DNA of 64,000 nt from positions 62,001 through 126,000 of the forward strand of contig CAREDV010000001.1 in NCBI GenBank assembly GCA_948964545.1, read 5' to 3'. Each line of letters begins with the position of its first letter. The first letter of the stretch is position 1. The stretch is from an uncultured bacterium (GTDB lineage: Bacteria > Cyanobacteriota > Vampirovibrionia > Gastranaerophilales > Gastranaerophilaceae). The position numbers were made by a program, and so were the translations under genes. The notes below the pieces were generated by a model that worked only from the letters and a program-made list of their open reading frames with translations, did no database searches and was not told the DNA's origin. Shown one piece after another: positions 7,853 through 15,512 of this stretch.

Positions 7853-9139
7853 TTACGCAAGTACTCTTGAATAAATTTCATCAATATTTTTCAAGAATTC
7901 TTCTTTGTTAAAAATCTCCTCAATTTCTTGCGGGGTGAGAGTTATCTCATTGTCATTCAACAGATTTGTTTTGAAATTTCCGTCATTTTCAAATGCATCC
8001 AACGCATTTCTTTGAACCAAACGATATGCATCTTCGCGGGTCAATCCTTTGTCGACAAGTTTTAATAGTACTTTTTGAGAAAAAACTATTCCGCCGAATT
8101 TGTCTGTATTTTTAAGCATATTTTTCTCGTGAACCACAAGATTTTGTATGACAGAATTAAATCTGGTCAGCATAAAATCAACCAGAGTTAAGCTGTCTGG
8201 GAAAATTATACGTTCTGCAGAGCTGTGAGAAATATCTCTTTCATGCCACAACGCAATATTTTCAAGTGCAACGATTGAATTTGCTCTTACAACACGTGCC
8301 AACCCGCATAAGTTTTCCGATAAAACAGGATTTTTCTTGTGTGGCATAGCAGATGAACCTTTCTGGTTTTTGCCGAAACCTTCTTCTACTTCCAAAACTT
8401 CTGTTCTTTGCAAATGTCTGATTTCAGTTGCAAACTGTTCAATTACAGATGCAATCAAAGCCAGTGACTGCATAAAGTATGCGTGGTAATCTCTTGCGAT
8501 AATTTGTGTTGAAATCCTTGCAGGTTTAAGTCCTAGATTCTCACAGGTAATTTTTTCGATTACAGGAGAAATGTTGCTGTAAGTTCCTACAGGGCCTGAA
8601 ATTTGTCCGACACGGATTTGTTCAAGTGCTAGGGTAAAATTTTCTTTTTGGCGTTCAAGAATATCAATCCAATTACAAATTTTTACTCCAAACGTCATAA
8701 CTTCTGCGTGAATTCCATGCGAACGTCCTATGCAGATTGTGTTTTTATGCTTTTTGGCTAAATCTTTTAATGATTGAATTGTATTATCCAAATCTTTGAG
8801 TATAATTTTTCCGCTATCTTGAATCTGGAGTGCAAAAGCCGTGTCTATTACATCAGAACTTGTCATTCCGACATGCATGTATTTTGCAAGACCGCCGAGG
8901 GTTTCATTGACACAGGTTAAAAATGCGATAACGTCGTGGCGGACTTCCGCTTCAATTTCATCGATTCGTTTAAGGTCGAATTTTGCCTTTTTAGCAAGTT
9001 CTTTTACTTCATTTTCAGGAAAGACGCCGTTTTGTGCATACGCTTGTGCTACGGCAATTTCTACATCAAGGTAGTATTGGAATTTGGACTGCAAATCCCA
9101 TATCTTTTTCATTTCTTCGCGTGAGTATCTTTCAATCAT
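7853..9139 (-). CDS. purB: adenylosuccinate lyase
   Basis: 428 residues, typical length. Fumarase/aspartase superfamily enzyme that cleaves SAICAR and adenylosuccinate in purine synthesis. The signature GSSAMPHKKNP (catalytic-loop serine region) and the segments GMTSSDVIDT and SHGIHAEVMTFG (catalytic His) are visible. The ATG at 9139 is preceded by TAAAAT and exactly six bases with no Shine-Dalgarno, a leaderless-type start. It may head the hydrogenase-sensor run that follows 41 bases downstream. Confidence 0.95.
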   Translation of the reverse strand: MIERYSREEMKKIWDLQSKFQYYLDVEIAVAQAYAQNGVFPENEVKELAKKAKFDLKRIDEIEAEVRHDVIAFLTCVNETLGGLAKYMHVGMTSSDVIDTAFALQIQDSGKIILKDLDNTIQSLKDLAKKHKNTICIGRSHGIHAEVMTFGVKICNWIDILERQKENFTLALEQIRVGQISGPVGTYSNISPVIEKITCENLGLKPARISTQIIARDYHAYFMQSLALIASVIEQFATEIRHLQRTEVLEVEEGFGKNQKGSSAMPHKKNPVLSENLCGLARVVRANSIVALENIALWHERDISHSSAERIIFPDSLTLVDFMLTRFNSVIQNLVVHEKNMLKNTDKFGGIVFSQKVLLKLVDKGLTREDAYRLVQRNALDAFENDGNFKTNLLNDNEITLTPQEIEEIFNKEEFLKNIDEIYSRVLA

Positions 9140-9145
9140 ATTTTT

Positions 9146-9151
9146 ATTTTA
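9146..9151 (-). promoter_or_regulatory. -10 box, leaderless-type start of purB
   Basis: Minus-strand TAAAAT, six bases, ATG. A TTGCCT lies 19 bases further upstream as a possible -35. Confidence 0.5.
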
Positions 9152-9217
9152 TCACAAAACTTTACAAAAAAGGCAATTATTTACAAAGTAAATACTTTAT
9201 ATATATAAGAGGATATT

Positions 9218-9670
9218 ATGAGTGATTTTCAGATAGATAAAAATACATATGCAACTGATGCGCGTTTCCAATCGTTACGTGAATCAGGTGTTTCGTATGA
9301 AAATTTTTCGGCTAATCAAAGTTTTTATCTGCGAAAACTCTCTACAACAAGTGTTTATGACCTTTATAATAAAGGCAAGGCTATGTATGAACAGTATACA
9401 GCGCTTTATAATCAACAAAATAATGTTTTTATCCAATTAAAGAATCTTGAAACTCAAAAATTTAATAAATACAATGAACTGATTACAATATATGCTAATC
9501 GCAATGGGACAGGTGAGGCAACAAGTGCAGAGAAAAGAAGTGCTGTATTAAACTCGGGATATACTATTGATTTAATTAGAACAACAACAGATGCCGAGAT
9601 TATGACAAATGTTTATCTAAGTCAAAGACAAAATGCTGTTGATACTCAGCGCAGGGGTTTGATGGGTTAA
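9218..9670 (+). CDS. hypothetical protein, helical
   Basis: 150 residues with no signal peptide or membrane segment. The middle (residues 45-95) is rich in Tyr, Gln, Asn and Lys with heptad-like spacing (LYNKGKAMYEQYTALYNQQN, then FIQLKNLETQKFNKYNELI), suggesting a coiled coil. I do not recognise the family. A GAGGA ribosome site sits before the ATG. It stands alone between purB (divergent) and rpsO; 57 bases after its stop are the rpsO leader. Confidence 0.7.
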   Translation: MSDFQIDKNTYATDARFQSLRESGVSYENFSANQSFYLRKLSTTSVYDLYNKGKAMYEQYTALYNQQNNVFIQLKNLETQKFNKYNELITIYANRNGTGEATSAEKRSAVLNSGYTIDLIRTTTDAEIMTNVYLSQRQNAVDTQRRGLMG

Positions 9671-9688
9671 TCAAATTTAACATTACGC

Positions 9689-9716
9689 TTGCATTTTTTC
9701 CTTTATATATTATCAT
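9689..9716 (+). promoter_or_regulatory. rpsO promoter
   Basis: TTGCAT, 16 bases, TATCAT, giving a leader of roughly 50 bases before the rpsO ATG. Confidence 0.45.
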
Positions 9717-9770
9717 GCAGTTTGTAGAGTGCTTACGCCAATAATCACTCAACAAGTAAAGGAAATTACA

Positions 9771-10034
9771 ATGAACTTAAAAAACAAACAAGAAATTATT
9801 AAAGCTTACGGCAAAAACGAAAAAGACACTGGTTCTACAGCTGTTCAAGTTGCTATGATGAGCAAAAAAATCTCTGAACTTACTGAACACCTTAAATCTA
9901 ACAAAAAAGATTTCGCTACTAAAAGAGGTCTTTTGATGATGGTAGGTAAAAGAAAGAGATTACTTTCTTATTTGAAATCTCAAAATCTTGACGAATACAG
10001 AGAATTGATTAAAAAGTTAGGAATTAGAGGTTAG
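9771..10034 (+). CDS. rpsO: 30S ribosomal protein S15
   Basis: 87 residues, the normal size. S15 binds the central domain of 16S rRNA early in 30S assembly. The conserved [24 protein letters not shown] and [11 protein letters not shown] are present. The longer frame from 9729 was rejected because an AAAGGAAA ribosome site sits eight bases before the ATG at 9771. It is followed by a GC-rich patch and an intrinsic terminator. Confidence 0.96.
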   Translation: MNLKNKQEIIKAYGKNEKDTGSTAVQVAMMSKKISELTEHLKSNKKDFATKRGLLMMVGKRKRLLSYLKSQNLDEYRELIKKLGIRG

Positions 10035-10039
10035 CGGAT

Positions 10040-10093
10040 TGCGAGCTGAGGGCGCACGACGGCGCGAAGGCGACGGCAGCAGACCCGTTTAAT
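10040..10093. other. GC-rich intergenic patch of unknown origin
   Basis: About 54 bases at clearly higher GC than the surroundings (GGGCGCACGACGGCGCGAAG and similar) between rpsO and its terminator. No gene or clean hairpin seen. It may be a repeat element or a structured part of the rpsO 3' untranslated region. Confidence 0.35.
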
Positions 10094-10115
10094 GCGAGCA
10101 ACCAAGCTGTTTTGG

Positions 10116-10139
10116 AAGCACCCGAAAGGGTGCTTTTTT
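10116..10139 (+). terminator. rpsO intrinsic terminator
   Basis: AAGCACCC-gaaa-GGGTGCTT followed by a T run. Confidence 0.9.
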
Positions 10140-10152
10140 AAAAGGAGTATTT

Positions 10153-11328
10153 ATGAGAGCGTTAAAATCAATGCGTTTGCATATAGGGGTTTTTGGCAGA
10201 ACAAATGTTGGTAAATCATCATTATTAAACAGAATTACCAATCAGGAAATTTCTATTGTTTCTGACGTTGCGGGAACTACGACCGATGTTGTTGAAAAGT
10301 CAATGGAGCTTTTGCCTGTCGGGCCTGTAACTTTTTTGGACACAGCAGGACTTGATGACAGCACAGAACTTGGCGTACAGCGTGTTGAAAAAACTATGAA
10401 AGTTATAAACCGTATTGATGTCGGTGTAATCGTCTGTGATAACAGGGGATTGGGCGAATATGAGAACGAACTTATCAAAAAACTTGATGAATTAAAAATT
10501 CCTTACCTTATTGTGGTTAACAAATGTGATATTGAAAAACCTGAACTTGATAAAGAAGCACTTTACACATCGGTTAAGGACGATGAACAATTAGTGTTTA
10601 AATTTAAAGAGGCTCTTGTAAAACTTTTGCCTGATGATTTTGTAAATTCTCCAAAAATCGCAGGGGATTTGGTTGAGTCGAAAAGTACGGTTATTCTTGT
10701 AATTCCGATTGATAAAGAAGCACCTAAGGGAAGAATTATTTTACCGCAGGTTCAGACATTACGTGATTTGTTAGACAGTGATTGTTTGACTTACGTGGTA
10801 AAAGAAACGGAATTAAAACAGGCATTGGATAACTTAAAAACTCCGCCTGCACTTGTGATTACTGATAGTCAGGCGTTTAAAAAAGTAAGCGAAATTGTAC
10901 CTGATGAAATTCCTCTGACCTCTTTTTCAATTCTGTTTGCCCGATTGAAAGGTGATTTGGACGAATTTGTCAAAGGCGCGCAGGCGATTGACAATTTGAA
11001 AGACGGCGATATGGTTTTAATCCTTGAAAGCTGTACACATCACGCCATTGAAGATGATATCGGACGTGTGAAAATCCCAAATCTTTTGCGTAAAAAAACT
11101 GGTAAAAATCTTGTTATACATAACTATGCGGGACATGATTTTCCTGATATCAAGGATTATAAATTAATAATTCATTGCGGTGCGTGTATGACCAACAGAC
11201 GTGAGGTTTTGTCGAGAATTCTTCTGGCTGAAAAGGCAGGAGTACCAATTACAAATTATGGTTCAGCAATTTCGTATTGTCTTGGAATTCTGCCCAGAGC
11301 TGTTCAGATATTTAATACAAAAATATGA
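10153..11328 (+). CDS. hydF: [FeFe]-hydrogenase maturation GTPase HydF
   Basis: 391 residues. Scaffold/carrier that receives the 2Fe subcluster precursor made by HydE and HydG and loads apo-hydrogenase. It has a Ras-like GTPase domain with P-loop GRTNVGKSS (15-23), FLDTAG and NKCD, a dimerisation region, and the C-terminal Fe-S motif C294-x-H296...H341-C342-x2-C345. An AAGGAG ribosome site precedes the ATG. It supports both hydrogenases at 2-7 kb. hydE and hydG are not in the window. Confidence 0.93.
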   Translation: MRALKSMRLHIGVFGRTNVGKSSLLNRITNQEISIVSDVAGTTTDVVEKSMELLPVGPVTFLDTAGLDDSTELGVQRVEKTMKVINRIDVGVIVCDNRGLGEYENELIKKLDELKIPYLIVVNKCDIEKPELDKEALYTSVKDDEQLVFKFKEALVKLLPDDFVNSPKIAGDLVESKSTVILVIPIDKEAPKGRIILPQVQTLRDLLDSDCLTYVVKETELKQALDNLKTPPALVITDSQAFKKVSEIVPDEIPLTSFSILFARLKGDLDEFVKGAQAIDNLKDGDMVLILESCTHHAIEDDIGRVKIPNLLRKKTGKNLVIHNYAGHDFPDIKDYKLIIHCGACMTNRREVLSRILLAEKAGVPITNYGSAISYCLGILPRAVQIFNTKI

Positions 11329-11350
11329 TAAAAAATTTTTTATTTGGCAT

Positions 11351-11356
11351 TAATAT
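11351..11356 (+). promoter_or_regulatory. -10-like box six bases before ATG at 11363
   Basis: TAATAT, acatgt, ATG. Same spacing as the other leaderless-type starts. The -35 is poor and would overlap the hydF stop. Confidence 0.35.
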
Positions 11357-11362
11357 ACATGT

Positions 11363-11668
11363 ATGTGTGAAGATTATGAGTTAAAAAAAGTCGGACTTGA
11401 ACTTATGTTTATGACGCCTGAAAAATGTTCGGGCGAAGAATGGGTTACTGCAGTGGAACTTGCCAAAATGGTAGAGTTGCCGCTTGATATTGTTAAAAAG
11501 AAGCTTGTTATTTTAAAAGATGCGGGGATAATAAGGGTTAAAGGCATAAATCCGAAGTATTGGAAGTTTGATAATTATTCTTTTCAAAGAATGAATGAAG
11601 ATGATGAGGTTTACAAACTTCTTTGCAGTTTTGATGATGTGGATTTTGACAGGTATTTCCAATATTAG
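11363..11668 (+). CDS. small winged-helix-like protein
   Basis: 101 residues. The central part (TAVELAKMVELPLDIVKKKLVILKDAGIIRVKG, residues 30-62, read here as a pattern) looks like a winged helix with a wing ending in Gly, as in small DNA-binding or adaptor proteins. It has an acidic C-terminal tail. It starts 34 bases after hydF with no ribosome site, so it may be expressed from its own leaderless start. No family assigned; transcription control is a guess. Confidence 0.6.
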   Translation: MCEDYELKKVGLELMFMTPEKCSGEEWVTAVELAKMVELPLDIVKKKLVILKDAGIIRVKGINPKYWKFDNYSFQRMNEDDEVYKLLCSFDDVDFDRYFQY

Positions 11669-11702
11669 CAAAAAATTTTTTTACAGGTTTTGTATTTAGT
11701 GT

Positions 11703-13286
11703 ATGAAAATAGATGCAATTCAAATATTTAAACCTGTATTTACGTCTGTTAAAAAGACTGAACAAAATCAGGCTGTTAGTCGCCCTGATAGTTTTGAAAA
11801 GTCTGAATTTAATTTTGATAATGAATGTAAGATACTTTATTCAAAACTTGAAAAATCTATGGGAGTTGTAACTCCTCAGGATATTATCAAACAGGCAAAC
11901 AGAGTTTCTAAAAAGACGGGTGTACCTCTCGATGATGTTTACGACACAATGGGGCTTTTAAGTCAGTATTCAAGCTATAAAAGTCTTGGGATTATTGAAG
12001 ATGAACTAAAAAAAAGAGATATTCAAGCTATAAATAATCTGGGTTTGTATTACAAAGAAAATAATTGCGGAACTCCTTTGTGTTTGACAAATGTTTTGCA
12101 ATATATTTCTTTGAAAAATTTTGGTTTTAAATCCGATTATAATTGCAAAGAATCTGATAAAAAAGCTCTTTTTATTGATAACAACTTGATTGATATTGCT
12201 TTAAAAGATGATGAATTCTATAAAGGACGGAATAACGAATTATTTTATATTGAAAATTTTGAAAACGGATATAATTTTTTAAATCAGAATATGAGTTTTG
12301 AAGATTTTACGATTGACATTATTGAAAAAGCAAAAACATTGAAAACCTATACGGGTAAAGATTTTAAATATAATATAAGGTATGCTTTGAACGGACGTGT
12401 AATGGAAAATATTGACGCAGTTTCGGGGGGGGGGCATATCAATGTTATTAAACAAAAAAACATTCCAACACCTGAAAAAATTGCCGATAACTTAAATCCG
12501 ATAATTCCTGATTATGAAACTTTTCATAAAACTCTAAACAAAATTTCAATAGAATATTTTAATTCTAAATTATATGGTGAAAAATATGTTATTAATTCAA
12601 TGAATACAATGTTTGATGCTGTTACACCTAAAAAGCTTTCTGAAAATTTGCAGGTAATGCATGAGAAAATCGTTAAACATTTAAAAGAGCATAATAGGGA
12701 TTTTGATAAGGTTTATTATGTTGTTCCGAATAAAAATAAAAGTTTTGCTCTTATAAATTATCAATACAAACAGGTAAATGATATTGATAAAATGCAGAAT
12801 TATATTATGTCAAGAAATTCAATTACTTCCGACGGTTTAGATTTGAAAAATATGCCTGATGGTTCGACATTGATAATCCTTGATGATTATTTACTTTCTG
12901 GTCAATCTATGAGAAATGAACATTTCCCATATGAAAATATGGCTCTGAGTGACAATACTTGTGAGAAAAAGAATATAAATGTTATTTTTGCTCCGTTATT
13001 TTCATCAAAACAGGGGTTATATGAGTTTAATGAATTTATCAAAAATAGCGGAAGAGGTGGAAAAGACTGTATTATTACTGCAAAAGTTCTTCCTGAAAGT
13101 AAGCCTGACGACAATAATATGACTTGTCTTATACGTTCACACAAATTTTTAACATCATCTGTAATGCCTTATATGGGCCCTGATAGTAATGCAGAGGAAT
13201 TTATTCCTTTATATGAAAAGTTTCTTTATTCACCTTATGCGCAAAAAGAAGCATTAAGTGAATTCGGGTTTTTCCCTTTTGTATAG
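11703..13286 (+). CDS. 527-residue protein with PRTase-like motif and internal G10 tract
   Basis: Not recognised as a whole. The N-terminus (MKIDAIQIFKPVFTS) is not a signal peptide. Around residues 385-400 the stretch STLIILDDYLLSGQS matches the 13-residue PRPP-binding motif of type I phosphoribosyltransferases (hydrophobic strand, DD, small-Gly-small), so a PRTase fold is plausible in the C-terminal half. Codons 241-244 are read through ten consecutive G (12425-12434), giving Ser-Gly-Gly-Gly. A gain or loss of one G would truncate the protein just after residue 244 and remove the PRTase-like part. It ends two bases from the convergent mnmE. It may be an effector or surface-variation function, but that is unproven. 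Confidence 0.6.
   Translation: MKIDAIQIFKPVFTSVKKTEQNQAVSRPDSFEKSEFNFDNECKILYSKLEKSMGVVTPQDIIKQANRVSKKTGVPLDDVYDTMGLLSQYSSYKSLGIIEDELKKRDIQAINNLGLYYKENNCGTPLCLTNVLQYISLKNFGFKSDYNCKESDKKALFIDNNLIDIALKDDEFYKGRNNELFYIENFENGYNFLNQNMSFEDFTIDIIEKAKTLKTYTGKDFKYNIRYALNGRVMENIDAVSGGGHINVIKQKNIPTPEKIADNLNPIIPDYETFHKTLNKISIEYFNSKLYGEKYVINSMNTMFDAVTPKKLSENLQVMHEKIVKHLKEHNRDFDKVYYVVPNKNKSFALINYQYKQVNDIDKMQNYIMSRNSITSDGLDLKNMPDGSTLIILDDYLLSGQSMRNEHFPYENMALSDNTCEKKNINVIFAPLFSSKQGLYEFNEFIKNSGRGGKDCIITAKVLPESKPDDNNMTCLIRSHKFLTSSVMPYMGPDSNAEEFIPLYEKFLYSPYAQKEALSEFGFFPFV
12425..12434 (+). repeat. G10 tract inside the 527-residue gene (in frame)
   Basis: Ten G in the middle of the coding sequence, in frame as Ser-Gly-Gly-Gly. 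Same length as the tracts in the pilin leaders. Confidence 0.9.
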
Positions 13287-13288
13287 GT

Positions 13289-14623
13289 TTATTTGCCGAT
13301 ACAAAAATGGTCAAAGATATTATTTAAAATATCGTCAGTGATTACCTCTCCCGTAATTTCATCAAGATATAATAGTGCTGATTTTAAATCAATTGAGATA
13401 AGGTCTTGAAGTTCATTGATTTTTGCAGCGTTGAGGGCTTGTAATAAACTCTCGCGGCATTTTGCAAGACAGTCTTGCTGACGGCTGTTGGTTACAAATT
13501 CCGTATCTTCAAGTGAGAAGTTGCAGGCGGTTTCTTTTATTTTGTTTTTAAGTTCAGCCAAGCCCTCTTTTGTCACGGTTGAAAGATAGAATGTGCCAGC
13601 TTCGCGTTCTTCTGTTAAATCAGATTTGTTTGCAATTATAATATGGTTTTTATTTTTAATAAGTTCTAAAATTGTTTCATCATCTTCATTCATACCGTGT
13701 GATCCATCATAGAGAAATAATACAAGGTCTGCTTCGTCTGCGGATTGTTTTGAAAATTCAATTCCGATTTCTTCGACTTTTCCGACTTCTTCACCGTCAC
13801 GGATGCCTGCTGTATCAACGAGTGTAATTGCAACATCCCAATCAAGCGTTTCAGTTAAAACATCACGGGTTGTGCCTGCAATATCTGTTACAATTGCACG
13901 TTCAACATTCAGCAGAGTATTAAATAATGATGATTTACCGACATTAGGTTTGCCGACAATTGCGATTTTAATCCCCTGACGCATTATGTTTGATGAGTTT
14001 GCACCTGCTAAAATTTTGTCGATTTTGACAAGAGCTTTTTCAAATTCCGAGATTAAATATTCATATTCGGGTTCTGCAACATCTTCGGGAAAATCAATTC
14101 CTGCAATGATTTTCGAAAGAACTGCAAAAATGTCATTTCTGATTTCTTTAATTTTTGCACCCAAAACACCCGAAAGGTTTTTTGCTGAATGTTTTGCAAA
14201 ATCTTTTGTTTTGGCATGAATTAAATCTGCCACTGCTTCTGCCTGCGAAAGGTCAAGTTTTTTATTTAAGAATGCGCGTTTTGTAAATTCTCCGCGTTCA
14301 GCCATTCTAGCACCATTTTTCAAAACGATATCAAGAATATTTCTTACAACGTTAATCCCGCCGTGACAGTGAATTTCAATAACATCTTCACCTGTAAAAC
14401 TATTCGGATTTTTAAACGGAAGTATAATAACTTCGTCGATTTTTTTGTCACTGTCTAAAATCCAGCCGTGAGAAATTTTGCCTGCTTCAAGATTGTGTCT
14501 TGAATAGATTTTATCAATAATCTCAAAACTTTTGTCGCCTGATATACGTATAACGCCTACTCCGCCTGTGCCGATTGGAGTTGCGATTGCAGTTATTGTG
14601 TCAAATTCCTGAATAATGTTCAT
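13289..14623 (-). CDS. mnmE: tRNA modification GTPase MnmE (TrmE)
   Basis: 444 residues. Together with MnmG it installs the 5-carboxymethylaminomethyl group on wobble U of certain tRNAs. It has an N-terminal folate-binding domain (TPIGTGGVGVIRISG), a GTPase domain with GKPNVGKSSL, AGTTRD, DTAGIRD and NKSD, and the invariant C-terminal CIGK. I chose the ATG at 14623 rather than the frame opening six codons earlier because TATAAT ends exactly six bases before it (leaderless-type) and no ribosome site precedes either start. Confidence 0.95.
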   Translation of the reverse strand: MNIIQEFDTITAIATPIGTGGVGVIRISGDKSFEIIDKIYSRHNLEAGKISHGWILDSDKKIDEVIILPFKNPNSFTGEDVIEIHCHGGINVVRNILDIVLKNGARMAERGEFTKRAFLNKKLDLSQAEAVADLIHAKTKDFAKHSAKNLSGVLGAKIKEIRNDIFAVLSKIIAGIDFPEDVAEPEYEYLISEFEKALVKIDKILAGANSSNIMRQGIKIAIVGKPNVGKSSLFNTLLNVERAIVTDIAGTTRDVLTETLDWDVAITLVDTAGIRDGEEVGKVEEIGIEFSKQSADEADLVLFLYDGSHGMNEDDETILELIKNKNHIIIANKSDLTEEREAGTFYLSTVTKEGLAELKNKIKETACNFSLEDTEFVTNSRQQDCLAKCRESLLQALNAAKINELQDLISIDLKSALLYLDEITGEVITDDILNNIFDHFCIGK

Positions 14624-14629
14624 AAGATA

Positions 14630-14635
14630 ATTATA
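14630..14635 (-). promoter_or_regulatory. -10 box, leaderless-type start of mnmE
   Basis: Minus-strand TATAAT, six bases (tatctt), ATG. The -35 region overlaps the terminator of the upstream gene. Confidence 0.5.
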
Positions 14636-14639
14636 TAAC

Positions 14640-14667
14640 AAAAAAGGGCTTTTGAAAGCCCTTTTTT
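14640..14667 (-). terminator. intrinsic terminator after 14669-15337
   Basis: AAAAAAGGGCTTT-tg-AAAGCCCTTTTTT, perfect stem with T run on both strands. Confidence 0.9.
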
Positions 14668-14668
14668 G

Positions 14669-15337
14669 TTATAAGTATTTTTGTGCAATTTGTAAAGCTG
14701 ATGTTGCTGCTGAAGCATAGGGAGTTAAATTTTTCAAAAGACCTGATGTAAGATTGGAATATGCCCCAAAACCACTTGAATTTTTTGAGTTAAAATTATT
14801 GCCCGAATTGCTGTTTGCCTGAGAACTGTTCGCAAAATTCAGAATATTTGAATTTGTTTGGTTTTGAATATCCTGCAAAAAGTTTAAATAAGTATATCTT
14901 TGTGATAATTCGTTATTTATAAGTTCTGAGCGTTTGGCAGTAATATCCTGTGCAAGGTTATTAATAGCATCTGCACGATTTGATTCTATGGTATTTAAGT
15001 TATCCATAAACACCGAATTGTCTAAGTTGCCAAAACGTGATGCAACATCGGTTTTTAAATCATTAAGCATTGGTGTATAAATGCTGTTAACCATTTTTTG
15101 ACCTTGAAGTGTATATGCATCAAGTTGAGATTGAAGATTTTTTTTCGTATTCTCATCAAAAATATTCACTGACTGCAAACCATCTGCAAATGAATTTTGT
15201 GCATAATCATATGCACGTTTTTCTGCATCTGACATTTTGTAATTTGTAATTACGTTATTCCCTGATTTATAAGTTTGAGCTTTGGTTTGCCCATTTACTT
15301 TAATTGTCCCTGTGGAATACTTCGAAGATTTTCCCAT
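14669..15337 (-). CDS. hypothetical protein, phage-structural-like
   Basis: 222 residues, no signal peptide. Starts with Lys/Ser/Thr-rich MGKSSKYSTGTIKVNG, then a helical middle (YDYAQNSFADGLQSVN, then ASRFGNLDNSVFMDNLNTIE, then ELSQRYTYLNFLQDIQN) and a low-complexity Asn/Ser tail followed by a hydrophobic end. The middle reads like small helical virion-associated proteins, but no phage genes surround it and I cannot name a family. The start is set by GGAAAGGA in leader element copy C. Confidence 0.6.
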   Translation of the reverse strand: MGKSSKYSTGTIKVNGQTKAQTYKSGNNVITNYKMSDAEKRAYDYAQNSFADGLQSVNIFDENTKKNLQSQLDAYTLQGQKMVNSIYTPMLNDLKTDVASRFGNLDNSVFMDNLNTIESNRADAINNLAQDITAKRSELINNELSQRYTYLNFLQDIQNQTNSNILNFANSSQANSNSGNNFNSKNSSGFGAYSNLTSGLLKNLTPYASAATSALQIAQKYL

Positions 15338-15345
15338 TTATTTTA

Positions 15346-15425
15346 TCCTTTCCGCCGACTTTGGTCGGACTTATTAAGGATTGGACAGCTGCATGCTTTC
15401 GCTTGCTCCTGTTCTATCCTTTATG
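15346..15425 (-). repeat. dispersed hairpin leader element, copy C
   Basis: Minus strand: ACAGGAGCAAGCGAAAGCAT, AT-rich spacer, CCGAC-caaa-GTCGG, then CGGAAAGGA and the ATG at 15337. It shares arrangement and much sequence with copies A and B. Confidence 0.6.
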
Positions 15426-15478
15426 CGGACAAAAATTTAGTGAATTTCAAAAGGCATATTATATTATATCACGTGTGT

Positions 15479-15506
15479 TTGAAATCTGTAAAGTATGTGC
15501 TATAAT
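15479..15506 (+). promoter_or_regulatory. promoter with leaderless-type start
   Basis: TTGAAA, 16 bases, TATAAT (15501-15506), then six bases to the ATG at 15513. Near-consensus sigma-70 promoter and no ribosome site. Confidence 0.75.
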
Positions 15507-15512
15507 TTGAAT

